The notes under the pieces were generated by a model that saw only the letters and a program-made list of their open reading frames with translations, was not told where the DNA came from and did not search any database. Shown here piece by piece: positions 16,822 through 25,845 of a DNA stretch of 64,000 nt (positions within the stretch are counted from its first letter, which is position 1; each line of letters opens with the position of its first letter). The DNA lies in contig CADBXM010000014.1 in NCBI GenBank assembly GCA_902798745.1, forward strand, positions 1 to 64,000, in the 5' to 3' direction. Both the position numbers and the translations under genes were made by a program. This stretch comes from an uncultured Eubacteriales bacterium (GTDB lineage Bacteria; Bacillota; Clostridia; Peptostreptococcales; Anaerovoracaceae).

Positions 16822-17154
16822 ATGAGATACAAGAAGAACGTCGGGGATCTCGGCGAAGAATTCGCATCTAGGATGCTGGAACTATCGGGATTTCAAATAA
16901 TCGCAAGGAATTACTCAACAAAGTTCGGAGAATTGGACATTATAGCGCTAAGAGGTGGCGTAATACACTTCATAGAAGTTAAAACGAGAACAGGACTTGA
17001 CTGCGGGTATCCTTCGGAATCCGTGACTCATTATAAGCAGGAAAAAATAAAGAAGGCTGCAAGGTGTTACTTAAGTTCTCGCAGACATCAGTGGAAAGAA
17101 GTATCTTTTGATGTTTATGAAGTGTTGACAGAGCTGATAGAAGACTGCATGTAA
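16822..17154 (+). CDS. yraN: YraN family (UPF0102) nuclease-like protein
   Basis: A 110-residue protein of the UPF0102 family, which has a restriction-endonuclease-like fold. The conserved parts are GDLGEEFASRMLELSGFQII, NYSTKFGELDIIA and HFIEVKTR, which give the E, D and E-x-K metal-site residues. It is the first gene of a yraN-comM-dprA cluster, an order seen in many Firmicutes, so a link to processing of incoming DNA is plausible. Start with GGAGGG Shine-Dalgarno. Confidence 0.93.
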   Translation: MRYKKNVGDLGEEFASRMLELSGFQIIARNYSTKFGELDIIALRGGVIHFIEVKTRTGLDCGYPSESVTHYKQEKIKKAARCYLSSRRHQWKEVSFDVYEVLTELIEDCM

Positions 17155-17177
17155 TCATGTATTGAAGAGGAAAAGAT

Positions 17178-18704
17178 ATGTACAGCAGGATAAAGTCAGC
17201 AGTATGTATGGGAATCGAAGGCAGAGGGGTATGTGTAGAAACGGATATAGGAAGAGGATTGCCAGGGATTGGGATGGTTGGTCTTCCGTCGACCATGGTA
17301 ATGGAGTCGAGGGAGAGGATAAAGAGCGCGATCATCAATTCCGGCTTTGATTTCCCTAAAGGAAAGATAACAGTAAATCTGACTCCGGCGAGCTTCAGGA
17401 AAAATTCGAGCTGCCTGGATCTGCCTATAGCAATCGGAATCTTGTCATCAGGAGGCAGTATTGGTGAAGTCAGCGAAGGCTGGGGATTGATTGGAGAACT
17501 GTCGCTAGATGGAAGAGTTCTCGGAGTGGAAGCAGCGCTCCCTATGATGTTGTATCTGAAAGATTCGGACCTGTGCGGGATCATAGTGCCGGAGGGGAAC
17601 GCTGCAGAGGCTGCACTTGCCGGCGGGAATATACATATCGTCAAGGATTTAAAGGAGTGTGTTGACCTACTTTGCCATGATCCCCAAGAGGTGAACGATA
17701 AATGCCGTCTTGAACGGATATATACAGTCTTAGAAAAAGACTGTGCAGGCAATAATAATGAAATGTCCGCCTCCGACTATGGAGATATCGTGGGACAAGA
17801 GAAGGCAAAGAGGGCTGTAACAATAGCTGTTGCCGGCCGGCATGGTCTTCTTATGGTTGGGAGCCCGGGATGCGGAAAGACCATGATCGCGGGCAGGGTG
17901 GCAGGTATTATGCCCGCGATGACCGAGCAGGAAAGACTTGAAACAGCGATAGTGCGCTCGGTAGCCGGCCGTAGTAATGAAAGTATAAACAGCATAAAGA
18001 GACCCTTCAGAGATCCTCATCACAGCATCGGCAGAGCCGGCCTGATAGGTGGAGGTAGTTATCCTGTGCCGGGTGAAATAACATTAGCTCATAACGGAGT
18101 GCTTTTTCTTGATGAGATATGTGAATTCAATACAGAAGTGATAGAGTCCTTGCGCCAGCCTTTGGAAGAGAAAAAGATAACGCATTTTCGCAGAGGAGAA
18201 GCATATACATTTCCATGCAATTTTCAGGTCTTGATGGCAGCTAATCCATGTCCTTGCGGATACTTTGGAGACAGGGACAAAGAGTGCACGTGTACACAGG
18301 CTGATATCGATAGATACAGGCGAAAGCTGAGTGGCCCAATAATGGATCGTATAGATATGAAGATCAGCATGGAAAAAGTCGAATACGACGATTTGACCGG
18401 CGAGCGGAACGGACTCACTTCAGAAGAGATGCGGAGGCAGGTAATAGGTGCTATTGAATTTGCTAAACAGCAGGGCAGAGAAACCTATAATTCAGAGCTA
18501 TCCGAGAAAGAAATGAGTAGTTTTTGTGCACTTGGGAAAGAGGAGAATACCTTTATGAGCAAAGCATATCATTCTTTTAAGATGTCACCGCGTTCATATT
18601 CACGAGCTCTTAAAGTAGCCAGGACCATCGCCGACCTTGATGAAAGTGAGACAATAAAGATAAAGCATCTTGCCGAGGCTCTGAATTACAGATTTCAGGA
18701 GTGA
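17178..18704 (+). CDS. comM: ComM/YifB-type AAA+ helicase
   Basis: A 508-residue protein. The N-terminal ChlI-like domain contains GLPGIGMVGLP and NLTPASFRK. The Mg-chelatase-type AAA+ domain has Walker A GSPGCGKT (about 231-238), Walker B VLFLDEICEF and AANPCPCGYFGD with four closely spaced cysteines. A C-terminal helical domain (RSYSRALKVARTIADL) closes it. ComM is a hexameric helicase that helps branch migration during natural transformation in Gram-negatives; Firmicute members are less studied. It lies 23 bp after yraN and 6 bp before dprA. Confidence 0.92.
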   Translation: MYSRIKSAVCMGIEGRGVCVETDIGRGLPGIGMVGLPSTMVMESRERIKSAIINSGFDFPKGKITVNLTPASFRKNSSCLDLPIAIGILSSGGSIGEVSEGWGLIGELSLDGRVLGVEAALPMMLYLKDSDLCGIIVPEGNAAEAALAGGNIHIVKDLKECVDLLCHDPQEVNDKCRLERIYTVLEKDCAGNNNEMSASDYGDIVGQEKAKRAVTIAVAGRHGLLMVGSPGCGKTMIAGRVAGIMPAMTEQERLETAIVRSVAGRSNESINSIKRPFRDPHHSIGRAGLIGGGSYPVPGEITLAHNGVLFLDEICEFNTEVIESLRQPLEEKKITHFRRGEAYTFPCNFQVLMAANPCPCGYFGDRDKECTCTQADIDRYRRKLSGPIMDRIDMKISMEKVEYDDLTGERNGLTSEEMRRQVIGAIEFAKQQGRETYNSELSEKEMSSFCALGKEENTFMSKAYHSFKMSPRSYSRALKVARTIADLDESETIKIKHLAEALNYRFQE

Positions 18705-18710
18705 ATAGCC

Positions 18711-19574
18711 ATGAGAGAAATGGTAGTAATAGATAATGGATCGGTGGAATTCCCGGAGAAGTTGAGAAATATTCCGGAACCTCCCAAGCAATTGTATTGT
18801 ATGGGCGATATATCCCTTTTACATAGGAAAAGCGTGGGGGTTGTAGGCGCACGGAAATTCACTGTGTATGGTAAGAATGTAGCGATTATGATAGGCCGCA
18901 GACTTGCTGAAAGCGGTATTCCTGTTGTCTCCGGATTTGCTATCGGAATAGACGGGTTCTCGCATGAGGGCGCGTTGGAGGCAGATGGAATGACGATCGG
19001 TGTCCTCGGATTCGGTATGGATATGATGAAATATCAGCGAAACTACGACTTAATGCGCAAATGCCTTGATAGCGGCGGTTTGATCGTGAGCGAATATCCT
19101 CCGGAAATGCATGCAAGTAAAATCACATTCCCTAAAAGGAACCGAATAATAAGTGGGTTATCCGAGATGTTGGTTGTGGTGGAAGCAGGTCTCAACAGCG
19201 GCTCACTCATCACGGCAAAGTGCGCGGCAGATCAAGGGAGGACTGTATATGCAGTACCAGGCAATATTAACAGCAGCACGAGTATAGGAACAAATCTGCT
19301 AATAAGAGACGGTGCGGTCCCCATGGTTGTAATAGATGACCTGATAAGAGACATAGGTGCTGAAGCTGCCAATACAAAGAATGATGAAATGAAACTGGAC
19401 GCTGATGAGGCGAGAGTATTTGAATCAGTTAGTACAAGGAGCGGAGCCACAAGCGAAGAGATCATTTCTGACACCGGATTAAGCGCGTCTTTAGTGAGTT
19501 CTCTCATAACCGTGATGGAAATAAAGGGGATAGTAGAGTCATACGCAGGCAGGATATATCCCGGAAGAAGATGA
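18711..19574 (+). CDS. dprA: DNA-processing protein DprA
   Basis: A 287-residue protein that loads RecA on incoming single-stranded DNA during transformation. The Rossmann-like core shows VGVVGARKFTVYG, VSGFAIGIDGFSHEGAL, FPKRNRIISGLSEMLVVVEA and SGSLITAKCAADQGR. A C-terminal winged-helix segment (about 225-285) is present. The N-terminal SAM-like domain is nearly absent, so the protein is short for the family. The gene follows comM by 6 bp. Confidence 0.95.
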   Translation: MREMVVIDNGSVEFPEKLRNIPEPPKQLYCMGDISLLHRKSVGVVGARKFTVYGKNVAIMIGRRLAESGIPVVSGFAIGIDGFSHEGALEADGMTIGVLGFGMDMMKYQRNYDLMRKCLDSGGLIVSEYPPEMHASKITFPKRNRIISGLSEMLVVVEAGLNSGSLITAKCAADQGRTVYAVPGNINSSTSIGTNLLIRDGAVPMVVIDDLIRDIGAEAANTKNDEMKLDADEARVFESVSTRSGATSEEIISDTGLSASLVSSLITVMEIKGIVESYAGRIYPGRR

Positions 19575-19717
19575 AGGTGTTAACTGAATTGTGCGACAGC
19601 CCTCACAACAAAAACACTTGTATGATGATATGCTGTTGTGCTAAAGTTTCAAATTGTAAAATATCTACAATATATATGCGCAAATAAATACAGCACATTA
19701 AAGGAGATCATCGGTCA

Positions 19718-21808
19718 ATGGCAGGTACAGCTAAGACAGCAAAGAAAACTTCAAACACAGGCAAGACACTTCTTATAGTCGAGTCACCTTCAAAGGCTAA
19801 GATCATAGGAAAGTATCTTGGTTCTAAATATAAGGTTATCGCCTCCGTCGGTCATGTGAGAGACCTTCCAAAGAGCAGACTCGGCATAGACGTAGCAAAC
19901 AACTTCGAGCCCGAGTACATCAATATACGCGGAAAAGGCGACACTATCAAAGAGATAAAGAAGGAAGCAAAAGCCGCGAACAAAGTGCTGCTCGCGACCG
20001 ACCCGGACCGTGAAGGAGAGGCCATATCGTGGCACATCGCGCATCTTCTTGATATAGCCCCTGATTCAAAGTGCAGAGTTGAATTTAACGAGATCAACAA
20101 AGATACTGTAAAGGATGCGATCAAGGAGCCACGCGAGATAAAAGAGGGCCTTGTGGATGCCCAGCAGGCAAGAAGAGTTCTGGACAGGCTCGTGGGTTAT
20201 CAAATAAGCCCGCTTCTTTGGAAGAAGGTATCCTGGGGACTTTCTGCGGGAAGAGTGCAGTCTGCGGCTCTCAAGCTCATCTGCGACAGAGAACGCGAGA
20301 TCCAGGCTTTCGTTCCTGAAGAATACTGGTATATCGCGGCTGATTTCGGCGACGGCTTTGTTGCGGATCTTTCTAAGATAGACGGCAAGAAGGCTCATGT
20401 TGCAAACAAAGAAGAAGCAGACAGCATAGAATCCGATCTTTCAAAGGGGAATTATGTTGTCTCGTCGATCAAAGAAGGCAAACGCAAGACAAAACCTTAC
20501 GCTCCGTTTACCACTTCCAGCATGCAGCAGGACGCATCAATCAAACTCGGATTCCAGACAGCAAAAACGATGCAGATCGCTCAGCAGCTATATGAAGGGA
20601 TCAACCTTAAAGGTATCGGCGCAAGGGGACTTGTTACATACATAAGGACAGACTCAGTAAGAGTATCCGCTCAGGCCATAGCGCAGGGCGCTGCTTTTAT
20701 CAAAGAAAACTACGGCGAAGAGTATGTGGGCAATAACAGCTTTACAAACAGGAACAAGGCTATGCAGGATGCTCACGAGGCTATAAGGCCTTCGGATGTA
20801 AATCTTAAACCGGAACTCATAAAGGATTCTCTGACTGCGGATCAGTACAAGCTTTACGATCTTATATGGAAGAGATTCATTGCATCGCGCATGGCTGCCG
20901 CGGAATACGACACCATGCAGGTGGTCATTGAAAACGGACGTTATGAGTTCAAAGCAAACGGCGCGCGCATGACATTCGACGGATGGCGCAAGGTCTACAA
21001 GACAGCCCAGAATAATGATGAGGTCAATGTGCCTAAACTGACAAAGGGCGAAGTCCTCGACCTTGAAAAGCTTATCAAGGAACAGAAATTCACACAGCCG
21101 CCTGCAAGATATACCGAAGCCGGTCTCGTTAAGGAGATGGAAGAGAAGAACATCGGAAGACCGAGTACTTATGCTTCTATTATTTCCGTACTGGTCAACA
21201 GAAAGTATGTAAAGAGAGTCAAGAAGACTCTTGAGCCAACGCGTCTGGGGTTCGATGTAACAGGCATTCTCTCTGAGTACTTCTCGGATATAGTGGATGT
21301 GAAGTTTACAGGCGAGATGGAGGACAATCTCGATAGCATAGAGCTTGGCGATAAGGAATGGAAAAATGTCGTTGCAGATTTCTATAAAGGATTCAGTGAA
21401 GAACTGAAAGTCGCGGACCGTGAGGCAGAGAGGGTCGAAAAAGAAGTCGTGCTTTCAGACGAAGTATGCGAGATCTGCGGCAAGCCAATGGCTATTAAAG
21501 AAGGCAGATTCGGAAAGTTCCTGGCATGTACAGGCTATCCTGAATGTAAGAACACCAAGCCGATAGTCAAATCGACCGGTGTGAAATGCCCTAAGTGCGG
21601 CAAAGATATTATCGAAAAGAGAGGCAGAAAATCCGGCAAGGTCTTTTATGGCTGCAGCGGATATCCGGAGTGTGATGTCTCATATTGGGATAAGCCAACG
21701 GGAAAAATGTGCCCTGAATGCGGATCCATGCTGGTAAAGACAAAAGGGAAAACAGGCACTGTCAAGTGCTCCAATCCTGAATGCAAATACAAGGAGAAGA
21801 AAAAATGA
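19718..21808 (+). CDS. topA: DNA topoisomerase I
   Basis: A 696-residue type IA topoisomerase that relaxes negative supercoils. The Toprim domain has LLIVESPSKAKIIGKYL and DPDREGEAISWH; the active-site tyrosine is in GLVTYIRTDSVR. The C-terminus holds three zinc-ribbon-like units; CEICG to CTGYPEC and CPKCG to CSGYPEC are complete. It starts after AAAGGAGATC. The stop codon is inside ATGA with hslV, so the topA-hslV-hslU order is an operon. The trmFO and xerC genes often found between these in other Firmicutes are not there. Confidence 0.97.
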   Translation: MAGTAKTAKKTSNTGKTLLIVESPSKAKIIGKYLGSKYKVIASVGHVRDLPKSRLGIDVANNFEPEYINIRGKGDTIKEIKKEAKAANKVLLATDPDREGEAISWHIAHLLDIAPDSKCRVEFNEINKDTVKDAIKEPREIKEGLVDAQQARRVLDRLVGYQISPLLWKKVSWGLSAGRVQSAALKLICDREREIQAFVPEEYWYIAADFGDGFVADLSKIDGKKAHVANKEEADSIESDLSKGNYVVSSIKEGKRKTKPYAPFTTSSMQQDASIKLGFQTAKTMQIAQQLYEGINLKGIGARGLVTYIRTDSVRVSAQAIAQGAAFIKENYGEEYVGNNSFTNRNKAMQDAHEAIRPSDVNLKPELIKDSLTADQYKLYDLIWKRFIASRMAAAEYDTMQVVIENGRYEFKANGARMTFDGWRKVYKTAQNNDEVNVPKLTKGEVLDLEKLIKEQKFTQPPARYTEAGLVKEMEEKNIGRPSTYASIISVLVNRKYVKRVKKTLEPTRLGFDVTGILSEYFSDIVDVKFTGEMEDNLDSIELGDKEWKNVVADFYKGFSEELKVADREAERVEKEVVLSDEVCEICGKPMAIKEGRFGKFLACTGYPECKNTKPIVKSTGVKCPKCGKDIIEKRGRKSGKVFYGCSGYPECDVSYWDKPTGKMCPECGSMLVKTKGKTGTVKCSNPECKYKEKKK

Positions 21809-22344
21809 TCAAGTTTCATGCGACTACTATCTGCGCTGTAAAAAGACCGGACGGTGATATCGCGATAGGCGGCGACGGTCAGGTCACGATGGGCGAGACC
21901 ACGATCATGAAAAACGGCGCAAAAAAAGTAAAAAAGATCTATAAAGACAAAGTGCTTACAGGCTTTGCCGGTTCCGTTGCCGACGCTTTTTCGCTTACGG
22001 ATAAGTTTGAGAACAAGCTTGAGGAACATGCCGGAAACCTGAAACGCGCGGCGGTAGATCTCGCGCAGTACTGGAGAAATGACAAAGCTATGAGAAATCT
22101 CGAGGCGCTCATGATAGTTGCTGATGAGAACGATCTTTTAGTGATCAGCGGCAACGGAGAAGTGATCGTGCCTGACAAAGATGTAGTCGCGATCGGTTCC
22201 GGAGGTAATTACGCTTATTCTGCGGCGGTAGCTCTGTTTGAGAACACCGATCTTGACGCTGAGACTATAGTGAGAAAGTCACTCGAGATAGCATCGAACA
22301 TTTGCGTTTACACCAACAGTAATATTTCTGTAGAGAAACTCTAG
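21805..22344 (+). CDS. hslV: ATP-dependent protease subunit HslV
   Basis: A 179-residue peptidase of the HslUV complex, which unfolds and degrades proteins in the cytosol. After removal of the short leader (MIKFHA) the catalytic threonine would lead TTICAVKRPDGDIAIGGDGQVT. GNYAYSAAVAL and the C-terminal NISVEKL are also family-typical. The ATG at 21805 overlaps the topA stop and has the upstream site AAGGAGAAG. Confidence 0.97.
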   Translation: MIKFHATTICAVKRPDGDIAIGGDGQVTMGETTIMKNGAKKVKKIYKDKVLTGFAGSVADAFSLTDKFENKLEEHAGNLKRAAVDLAQYWRNDKAMRNLEALMIVADENDLLVISGNGEVIVPDKDVVAIGSGGNYAYSAAVALFENTDLDAETIVRKSLEIASNICVYTNSNISVEKL

Positions 22345-22353
22345 GAGATCGAT

Positions 22354-23709
22354 ATGGCAGACAATATCAAAAACATGACTCCGAAACAGATAGTCGCGGA
22401 GCTAGATAAATATATCATCGGTCAGGATGAGGCCAAGAAATACGTAGCGATCGCTCTTCGTAACCGCTATAGAAGAAGCCAGCTTCCGGAGGAGATGAGA
22501 GAAGAGATCACTCCTAAAAACATTCTTATGATGGGACCTACGGGTGTAGGTAAGACAGAGATCGCAAGGAGACTCGCCAAACTGATGGATGCTCCATTCG
22601 TCAAGGTAGAAGCCACCAAGTTTACCGAGGTAGGTTATGTTGGTCGTGATGTGGACTCCATGATAAGAGATCTCGTGGAAGCATCTATGAGGCTCAGCAA
22701 GCAGAAGAGGATGGACGAGAATGCTGAAATGGCGAACAGCCTCGCAGAGGAAATCATCAATCTCGGTTATAAAACGCAGAGACAGGAATACGAAGAAAAC
22801 AAGCAGAAAGAGTACGAGCAGAGCAAGGAGTACGCGGACATCAAAATGGCCAGAGACCAGGTCCGTGAACAGCTCAGGCAGGGCCTTCTCGAAGACCAGA
22901 TTGTGGAAATAGAAGTCGATGATGTTCCTAAGACCAATCAGCTCGATCAGAACGAGAATATGATCGCGATCGGAAACATCTTCGATTCCATGATGCCTAA
23001 GAAGACCAAGAAGAAAAAATGCAAGGTAAGTGACGCCAGAAGGATACTCAGGGAACAGGAAGCTCAGAAACTCATCGATATGGATCAGGTGACGGATGAA
23101 GCGCTCCAGAATGCTGAGCAGAATGGCATAATCTTTATCGACGAGATCGATAAGATAGCTTCGGGAAGCAGCATGAGATCCGGAGCTGACGTGTCAAGAG
23201 AAGGCGTGCAGAGGGATATCCTTCCTATAGTCGAAGGCAGTGTCGTTAACACAAAGTATGGCCCGGTCAAGACCGACCATATGCTCTTTATTGGAGCAGG
23301 AGCATTCCATGTTTCAAAGCCGAGTGATCTGATACCTGAACTCCAGGGAAGGTTCCCGATCAATGTAGAGCTTTCCAACCTGGATAAAGAGGATTTCAAG
23401 AAGATCCTTACAGTACCTGAAAACGCAGTGACCAAACAGCAGAAGGCGCTGCTCGAGACCGAAGGTGTGAATATAGAATTCTCAGAAGATGCGATCGATG
23501 AGATAGCCAGCCTCGCTTATCTCATGAATGAAGAGACTGAAAACATCGGCGCAAGAAGACTCCACACAATACTCGAGACGCTGCTTGAGGATGTATCGTT
23601 CAATCTTCCTGATCCTGAGATCAGAGATGTACAGATAGACAGGGCGTATGTGCAGGATAAACTCTCTGAGAAGTTCAAAGAAGTAGATGTCGATAAATAC
23701 ATCCTTTAA
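22354..23709 (+). CDS. hslU: HslUV ATPase subunit HslU
   Basis: A 451-residue AAA+ unfoldase that feeds HslV. Seen: N-terminal MTPKQIVAELDKYIIGQDEAKK, Walker A GPTGVGKTE (about 64-72), an inserted I-domain rich in charged residues (about 110-230), Walker B IIFIDEIDKIA, GRFPINVEL and sensor II ENIGARRLHTILE. Length matches the family. It lies 9 bp after hslV. Confidence 0.97.
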   Translation: MADNIKNMTPKQIVAELDKYIIGQDEAKKYVAIALRNRYRRSQLPEEMREEITPKNILMMGPTGVGKTEIARRLAKLMDAPFVKVEATKFTEVGYVGRDVDSMIRDLVEASMRLSKQKRMDENAEMANSLAEEIINLGYKTQRQEYEENKQKEYEQSKEYADIKMARDQVREQLRQGLLEDQIVEIEVDDVPKTNQLDQNENMIAIGNIFDSMMPKKTKKKKCKVSDARRILREQEAQKLIDMDQVTDEALQNAEQNGIIFIDEIDKIASGSSMRSGADVSREGVQRDILPIVEGSVVNTKYGPVKTDHMLFIGAGAFHVSKPSDLIPELQGRFPINVELSNLDKEDFKKILTVPENAVTKQQKALLETEGVNIEFSEDAIDEIASLAYLMNEETENIGARRLHTILETLLEDVSFNLPDPEIRDVQIDRAYVQDKLSEKFKEVDVDKYIL

Positions 23710-23741
23710 CGATAAAAAGCCTCTTACAGGCGAAAACCGCT

Positions 23742-24371
23742 ATGTTTCTGTACAGATCGATAAACGGATATGCTGAAGCCGAATATGTGATCGAAAAGTC
23801 ACGCTTTATTGCCCATGCCTCTCCGGCTGAGACGCCGGAAGAGGCGAGGCTTTTTGTAAACGAAATAAAAGAAAAGTACAGGGATGCGAACCACAATGTA
23901 CCGGCTTTCGTCTGCGGCGCGGGAATGGAGCATCAGTGGCAGAGCGATGACGGTGAACCATCGGGAACATCCGGGATGCCGGTGCTCAGGCTCATAACGA
24001 GCGAGGAGCTGACTAATATCGTGATCGTAGTTACAAGGTACTTCGGTGGCATCAAGCTTGGCACAGGCGGACTGGCGAGGGCATATACACATGCCGCAAA
24101 ACTTGCGATAGAAAAAGCGGGCATTTGCGAGGTGAGAGAAAGCGTAAAGCTCAGATACAGTTTTGATTATGCGTATCTGGCAAAACTTCAAAATATTGCG
24201 GCAGAAAAACAGATCGAGATATCAAACATCGAATACACCGAAACAGTCAGCGCAGATCTGATTTGTGACAGCAGCAGAAAAGATGAACTCGTTTCGCTGA
24301 TAGGGGATCTGAGCGGAGGAAAAGCGCTGCTTTTGAGTGAAGAAATCGTTAATGCAAAGTATTGTAAATAA
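23742..24371 (+). CDS. yigZ: YigZ/IMPACT family protein
   Basis: A 209-residue protein. The N-terminal UPF0029 domain shows EYVIEKSRFIAHASP, HNVPAFVCG, DDGEPSGTSGMPVL and VTRYFGGIKLGTGGLARAY; a C-terminal DUF1949 domain follows. Bacterial members are thought to bind nucleic acid or act in translation control, with no settled reaction. It is 32 bp after hslU and just before the tRNA promoter. Confidence 0.92.
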   Translation: MFLYRSINGYAEAEYVIEKSRFIAHASPAETPEEARLFVNEIKEKYRDANHNVPAFVCGAGMEHQWQSDDGEPSGTSGMPVLRLITSEELTNIVIVVTRYFGGIKLGTGGLARAYTHAAKLAIEKAGICEVRESVKLRYSFDYAYLAKLQNIAAEKQIEISNIEYTETVSADLICDSSRKDELVSLIGDLSGGKALLLSEEIVNAKYCK

Positions 24372-24386
24372 TGCACAAAATAGTGT

Positions 24387-24415
24387 TTGACACGGCAAAT
24401 CAATCGTGCTAATAT
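24387..24415 (+). promoter_or_regulatory. Strong sigma-A promoter of the tRNA array
   Basis: A perfect -35 TTGACA (24387-24392), a 17-bp spacer and -10 TAATAT (24410-24415). It is the best promoter match in the window, as expected for stable RNA. Confidence 0.9.
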
Positions 24416-24476
24416 ATACGAGCGTCTGAAAAAGGACGTAGGCACCTTTACAAATAGTATTGGCCGAAAACTATGG

Positions 24477-24553
24477 GGCCGGGTAGTTCAGCTGGTTAGA
24501 ATGCCAGCCTGTCACGCTGGAGGTCGACGGTTCGAGCCCGTTCCCGGTCGCCA
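24477..24553 (+). tRNA. tRNA-Asp (GTC)
   Basis: Acceptor GGCCGGG/CCCGGTC, anticodon GTC, encoded CCA. First gene of the array. Confidence 0.96.
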
Positions 24554-24557
24554 ATGC

Positions 24558-24594
24558 GCTGATGTGGCTCAACGGATTCCCTCCATCAGCTCCA
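24558..24594 (+). pseudogene. Internally deleted tRNA, probably tRNA-Thr remnant
   Basis: A 37-base relic: acceptor arm GCTGATG and CATCAGC pair perfectly over 7 bp and are followed by TCCA. The 5' D-arm half (TGGCTCAACGG) joins directly to the 3' T-arm end (ATTCCCTC). The anticodon arm and variable loop are gone, about 38 bases. Similarity to Firmicute tRNA-Thr ends and the absence of a Thr tRNA from the array support the identity. Confidence 0.75.
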
Positions 24595-24601
24595 ATAATT
24601 T

Positions 24602-24686
24602 CGAGGGGTTCCCGAGTGGCCAAAGGGGGCGGACTGTAAATCCGTTAGCACTGCTTTCGATGGTTCGAATCCATCCCCCTCGACCA
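24602..24686 (+). tRNA. tRNA-Tyr (GTA)
   Basis: Class II tRNA, acceptor CGAGGGG/CCCCTCG, anticodon GTA, long variable arm, encoded CCA. Confidence 0.96.
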
Positions 24687-24694
24687 ATAAATAT

Positions 24695-24769
24695 GCGGAA
24701 GTGGCTCAGGGGTAGAGCATCGCCTTGCCAAGGCGAGGGTCGCGAGTTCGAATCTCGTCTTCCGCTCCA
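24695..24769 (+). tRNA. tRNA-Gly (GCC)
   Basis: Acceptor GCGGAAG/CTTCCGC, anticodon GCC in loop TTGCCAA, encoded CCA. Confidence 0.96.
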
Positions 24770-24774
24770 CTTTT

Positions 24775-24848
24775 GCGGATGTAGTTCAATGGTAGAACTT
24801 CAGCCTTCCAAGCTGATAGCGTGAGTTCGATTCTCATCATCCGCTCCA
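24775..24848 (+). tRNA. tRNA-Gly (TCC)
   Basis: Acceptor GCGGATG/CATCCGC, anticodon TCC in loop CTTCCAA, encoded CCA. Confidence 0.95.
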
Positions 24849-24876
24849 ATTTTTTATAAAGGCAAGTTGGGCATGT

Positions 24877-24953
24877 GGGTCCATAGCTCAGTTGGATAGA
24901 GCAACGGCCTTCTAAGCCGTGTGTCCGGGGTTCGAATCCCTGTGGGCTCACCA
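24877..24953 (+). tRNA. tRNA-Arg (TCT)
   Basis: Acceptor GGGTCCA/TGGGCTC, anticodon TCT in loop CTTCTAA, encoded CCA. Confidence 0.95.
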
Positions 24954-24980
24954 TTTTTCTTTTTGCCGGTCTCGTGCTGA

Positions 24981-25055
24981 TGGGGTATAGCCAAGCGGTA
25001 AGGCAACAGACTTTGACTCTGTCATTCGTAGGTTCGAGTCCTGCTACCCCAGCCA
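24981..25055 (+). tRNA. tRNA-Gln (TTG)
   Basis: Acceptor TGGGGTA/TACCCCA, anticodon TTG, encoded CCA. Confidence 0.96.
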
Positions 25056-25060
25056 AATGC

Positions 25061-25136
25061 GACCCATTAGCTCAGTCGGCAGAGCACTTGACTTTTAATC
25101 AAGGTGTCCGGAGTTCGAATCTCCGATGGGTCACCA
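25061..25136 (+). tRNA. tRNA-Lys (TTT)
   Basis: Acceptor GACCCAT/ATGGGTC, anticodon TTT in loop CTTTTAA, encoded CCA. Confidence 0.97.
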
Positions 25137-25158
25137 ACACACCTTATCCCATGGATAC

Positions 25159-25247
<89 letters not shown>

Positions 25248-25257
25248 AGAAGCCTGT

Positions 25258-25349
25258 GGAGAAGTACTCAAGAGGCTGAAGAGGACGGTTTGCTAAACCG
25301 TTAGGGTTCGTATAGGGCCGCATGGGTTCGAATCCCATCTTCTCCGCCA
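25258..25349 (+). tRNA. tRNA-Ser (GCT)
   Basis: Class II tRNA, acceptor GGAGAAG/CTTCTCC, anticodon GCT, long variable arm, encoded CCA. Confidence 0.96.
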
Positions 25350-25354
25350 TACTT

Positions 25355-25430
25355 AGGGGCATAGCTCAGTTGGTAGAGCAGCGGTCTCCAAAACCGCGTG
25401 TCGAGGGTTCGAGTCCTTCTGCCCCTGCCA
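25355..25430 (+). tRNA. tRNA-Trp (CCA)
   Basis: Acceptor AGGGGCA/TGCCCCT, anticodon CCA in loop TCTCCAA, encoded 3' CCA. Confidence 0.95.
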
Positions 25431-25433
25431 TAT

Positions 25434-25510
25434 CGGGGTGTAGCGCAGCTTGGTAGCGCAACTGGTTTGGGACCAGTGGGCCGCGGGTTCAAATCCTGCC
25501 ACCCCGACCA
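25434..25510 (+). tRNA. tRNA-Pro (TGG), copy 1
   Basis: Acceptor CGGGGTG/CACCCCG, anticodon TGG in loop TTTGGGA, encoded CCA. Identical over 77 bases to the copy at 25546. Confidence 0.96.
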
Positions 25511-25545
25511 ACCCTTGGATAGGGGACAATTGAAAACGGGAGTGC

Positions 25546-25622
25546 CGGGGTGTAGCGCAGCTTGGTAGCGCAACTGGTTTGGGACCAGTGGGCCGCGGGT
25601 TCAAATCCTGCCACCCCGACCA
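25546..25622 (+). tRNA. tRNA-Pro (TGG), copy 2
   Basis: Same 77-base sequence as the copy 112 bp upstream. The 35-bp spacer between them is not repeated elsewhere in the array. Confidence 0.96.
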
Positions 25623-25647
25623 CAATTTTCAAAAAAGAGAATAATAT

Positions 25648-25723
25648 GGGCCATTAGCTCAGTGGTTAGAGCATCCGGCTCATAACCGGCAGGTCCTTGG
25701 TTCGAACCCAAGATGGCCCACCA
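25648..25723 (+). tRNA. tRNA with CAT anticodon (probably elongator Met)
   Basis: Acceptor GGGCCAT/ATGGCCC is fully paired, so it is not the initiator tRNA. The anticodon is CAT. An Ile-lysidine tRNA cannot be ruled out by sequence alone. Encoded CCA. Confidence 0.88.
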
Positions 25724-25730
25724 AATATCT

Positions 25731-25806
25731 GCTCAGATAGCTCAGTAGGTAGAGCAGGGGACTGAAAATCCCCGTGTCCCTGGTTCGATTCCGGGTCTGA
25801 GCACCA
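25731..25806 (+). tRNA. tRNA-Phe (GAA)
   Basis: Acceptor GCTCAGA/TCTGAGC, anticodon GAA, encoded CCA. Last gene of the array. Confidence 0.97.
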
Positions 25807-25810
25807 GAAA

Positions 25811-25845
25811 CCTGTACTTTCAACGAGTGCAGGCTTTTTCTTTTG
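25811..25845 (+). terminator. tRNA array terminator
   Basis: Stem CCTGTACT/AGTGCAGG (one G-T pair), 7-base loop, followed by CTTTTTCTTTT. It starts 5 bp after tRNA-Phe. Confidence 0.9.

Noticed and set aside
18711..19574. DprA as a pseudogene because of its short N-terminus
   Set aside because: All core motifs and the C-terminal winged helix are intact; short N-termini occur in this family.
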